16,303 nt of DNA, from assembly GCA_036269915.1 (NCBI GenBank), contig DATBDM010000130.1:1-16303 (forward strand), given 5' to 3'. Under the pieces are notes generated by a model. It was not told where the DNA came from and searched no databases. It saw only the letters and a list, made by a program, of their open reading frames with translations. How positions within the stretch are numbered: the first letter of the stretch is position 1; each line of letters starts with the position of its first letter. Of this stretch, positions 16,085 through 16,303 are shown in pieces. The DNA comes from DATBDM01 sp036269915 (lineage in GTDB: Bacteria > Actinomycetota > Thermoleophilia > Solirubrobacterales > Solirubrobacteraceae). Made by a program: the position numbers and the translations under genes.

Positions 16085-16090
16085 TAGGGT
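16085..16090 (+). promoter_or_regulatory. Putative -10 element giving a leaderless PRC-barrel-like gene
   Basis: TAGGGT ends exactly seven bases before ATG 16098, the same geometry as at ilvC. No Shine-Dalgarno sequence lies between, which supports a leaderless transcript, but no -35 is recognisable. Confidence 0.4.
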
Positions 16091-16097
16091 CCCGTCC

Positions 16098-16303
16098 ATG
16101 GACGACGACGGTCACGCGATCAGCTACCTCGCGCTGCCGCGCGGGGTCCCGGTCCACGCGTCCGACGGCGCGCAGGTCGGGACGGTGCATCGCGCGCTCG
16201 ACAACGAGCGCGAGCACATCTTCGACGGCATCGTCATCGACACGCCGGACGGGCGCCGCTTCGTCGACGCTCCCGAGGTCGCCCGCATCGCGGAGAAGCG
16301 GGT
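16098..16303 (+). CDS. PRC-barrel-like protein (N-terminal part)
   Basis: The first 68 residues of a protein that runs off the window. After the acidic start MDDDGHAISYLALPRG comes VPVHASDGAQVGTVHRAL, then EHIFDGIVIDTPDGRRFVDAPEVARI. This is the beta-strand pattern of PRC-barrel-like domains: 'V.S.DG..VG.V' followed by 'IFDGIVV......FV.AP.V..I'. Such domains are found in stress-related and RNA-processing proteins, and the function here is unknown. The start is ATG 16098. Frame 0 is open from 15588 straight into this gene, so an automatic caller could wrongly fuse it to the frameshifted gene upstream. Confidence 0.6.
   Translation, partial: MDDDGHAISYLALPRGVPVHASDGAQVGTVHRALDNEREHIFDGIVIDTPDGRRFVDAPEVARIAEKR

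Noticed and set aside
15588..16303. Single uninterrupted frame joining the GGDEF-like start to the PRC-barrel-like gene
   Set aside because: Between about 15757 and 16097 this frame gives only Arg/Pro/Gly/Ala-rich sequence, while the neighbouring frame carries the GGDEF-like pattern, so a frameshift explains it better than a fusion protein.

Overview
The window is very GC-rich and tightly packed with genes. Start codons are often GTG, neighbouring genes overlap by 1 to 4 bases, and there is almost no spacer DNA. This, together with an ilvC to serA linkage, a classical menaquinone cluster and TANNNT -10 hexamers placed directly in front of start codons, suggests an actinobacterial chromosome. 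The protein style is reminiscent of Thermoleophilia/Solirubrobacterales, but that placement is an inference. I see no phage, plasmid, IS, CRISPR, tRNA or rRNA signal. The window looks like core metabolism rather than a mobile or defence island, and I found no convincing undescribed multi-gene system.

Layout. (1) Positions 1-2292, plus strand: the end of a polyamine ABC importer operon, with a PotD-like binding protein (partial) followed by PotB-like and PotC-like permeases. A lone DppB-family permease (2320-3294) follows with no visible partners. (2) Positions 3311-9897, minus strand, read right to left: menE, a SAM-dependent methyltransferase, ilvC, a DUF4190-like membrane protein, a class V aminotransferase and serA. 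The spacing (4-base overlaps, abutting codons, gaps of 23 and 41 bp) allows one long operon, with possible internal promoters before ilvC and the aminotransferase. (3) Positions 9943-12725, plus strand: menB, menA and menC, coupled or abutting, diverging from menE across 45 bp. A perfect 32-nt palindrome separates menC from the convergent menH (minus). menH diverges from menD (plus) with only 3 bp between start codons. (4) Positions 15268-16303, plus strand: a small SH3-like protein, a degenerate GGDEF-domain gene broken by a one-base frameshift, and the start of a PRC-barrel-like protein.

How the genes work together. MenD, MenH, MenC, MenE, MenB and MenA take isochorismate plus 2-oxoglutarate to demethylmenaquinone. 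MenF, MenI and a recognisable MenG/UbiE are not in the window, and the methyltransferase overlapping menE is a candidate for the last step. SerA with the coupled class V aminotransferase should supply phosphoserine, the aminotransferase probably replacing the usual SerC. IlvC belongs to branched-chain amino acid synthesis. No stretch above about 50 bp lacks a gene or a described site.
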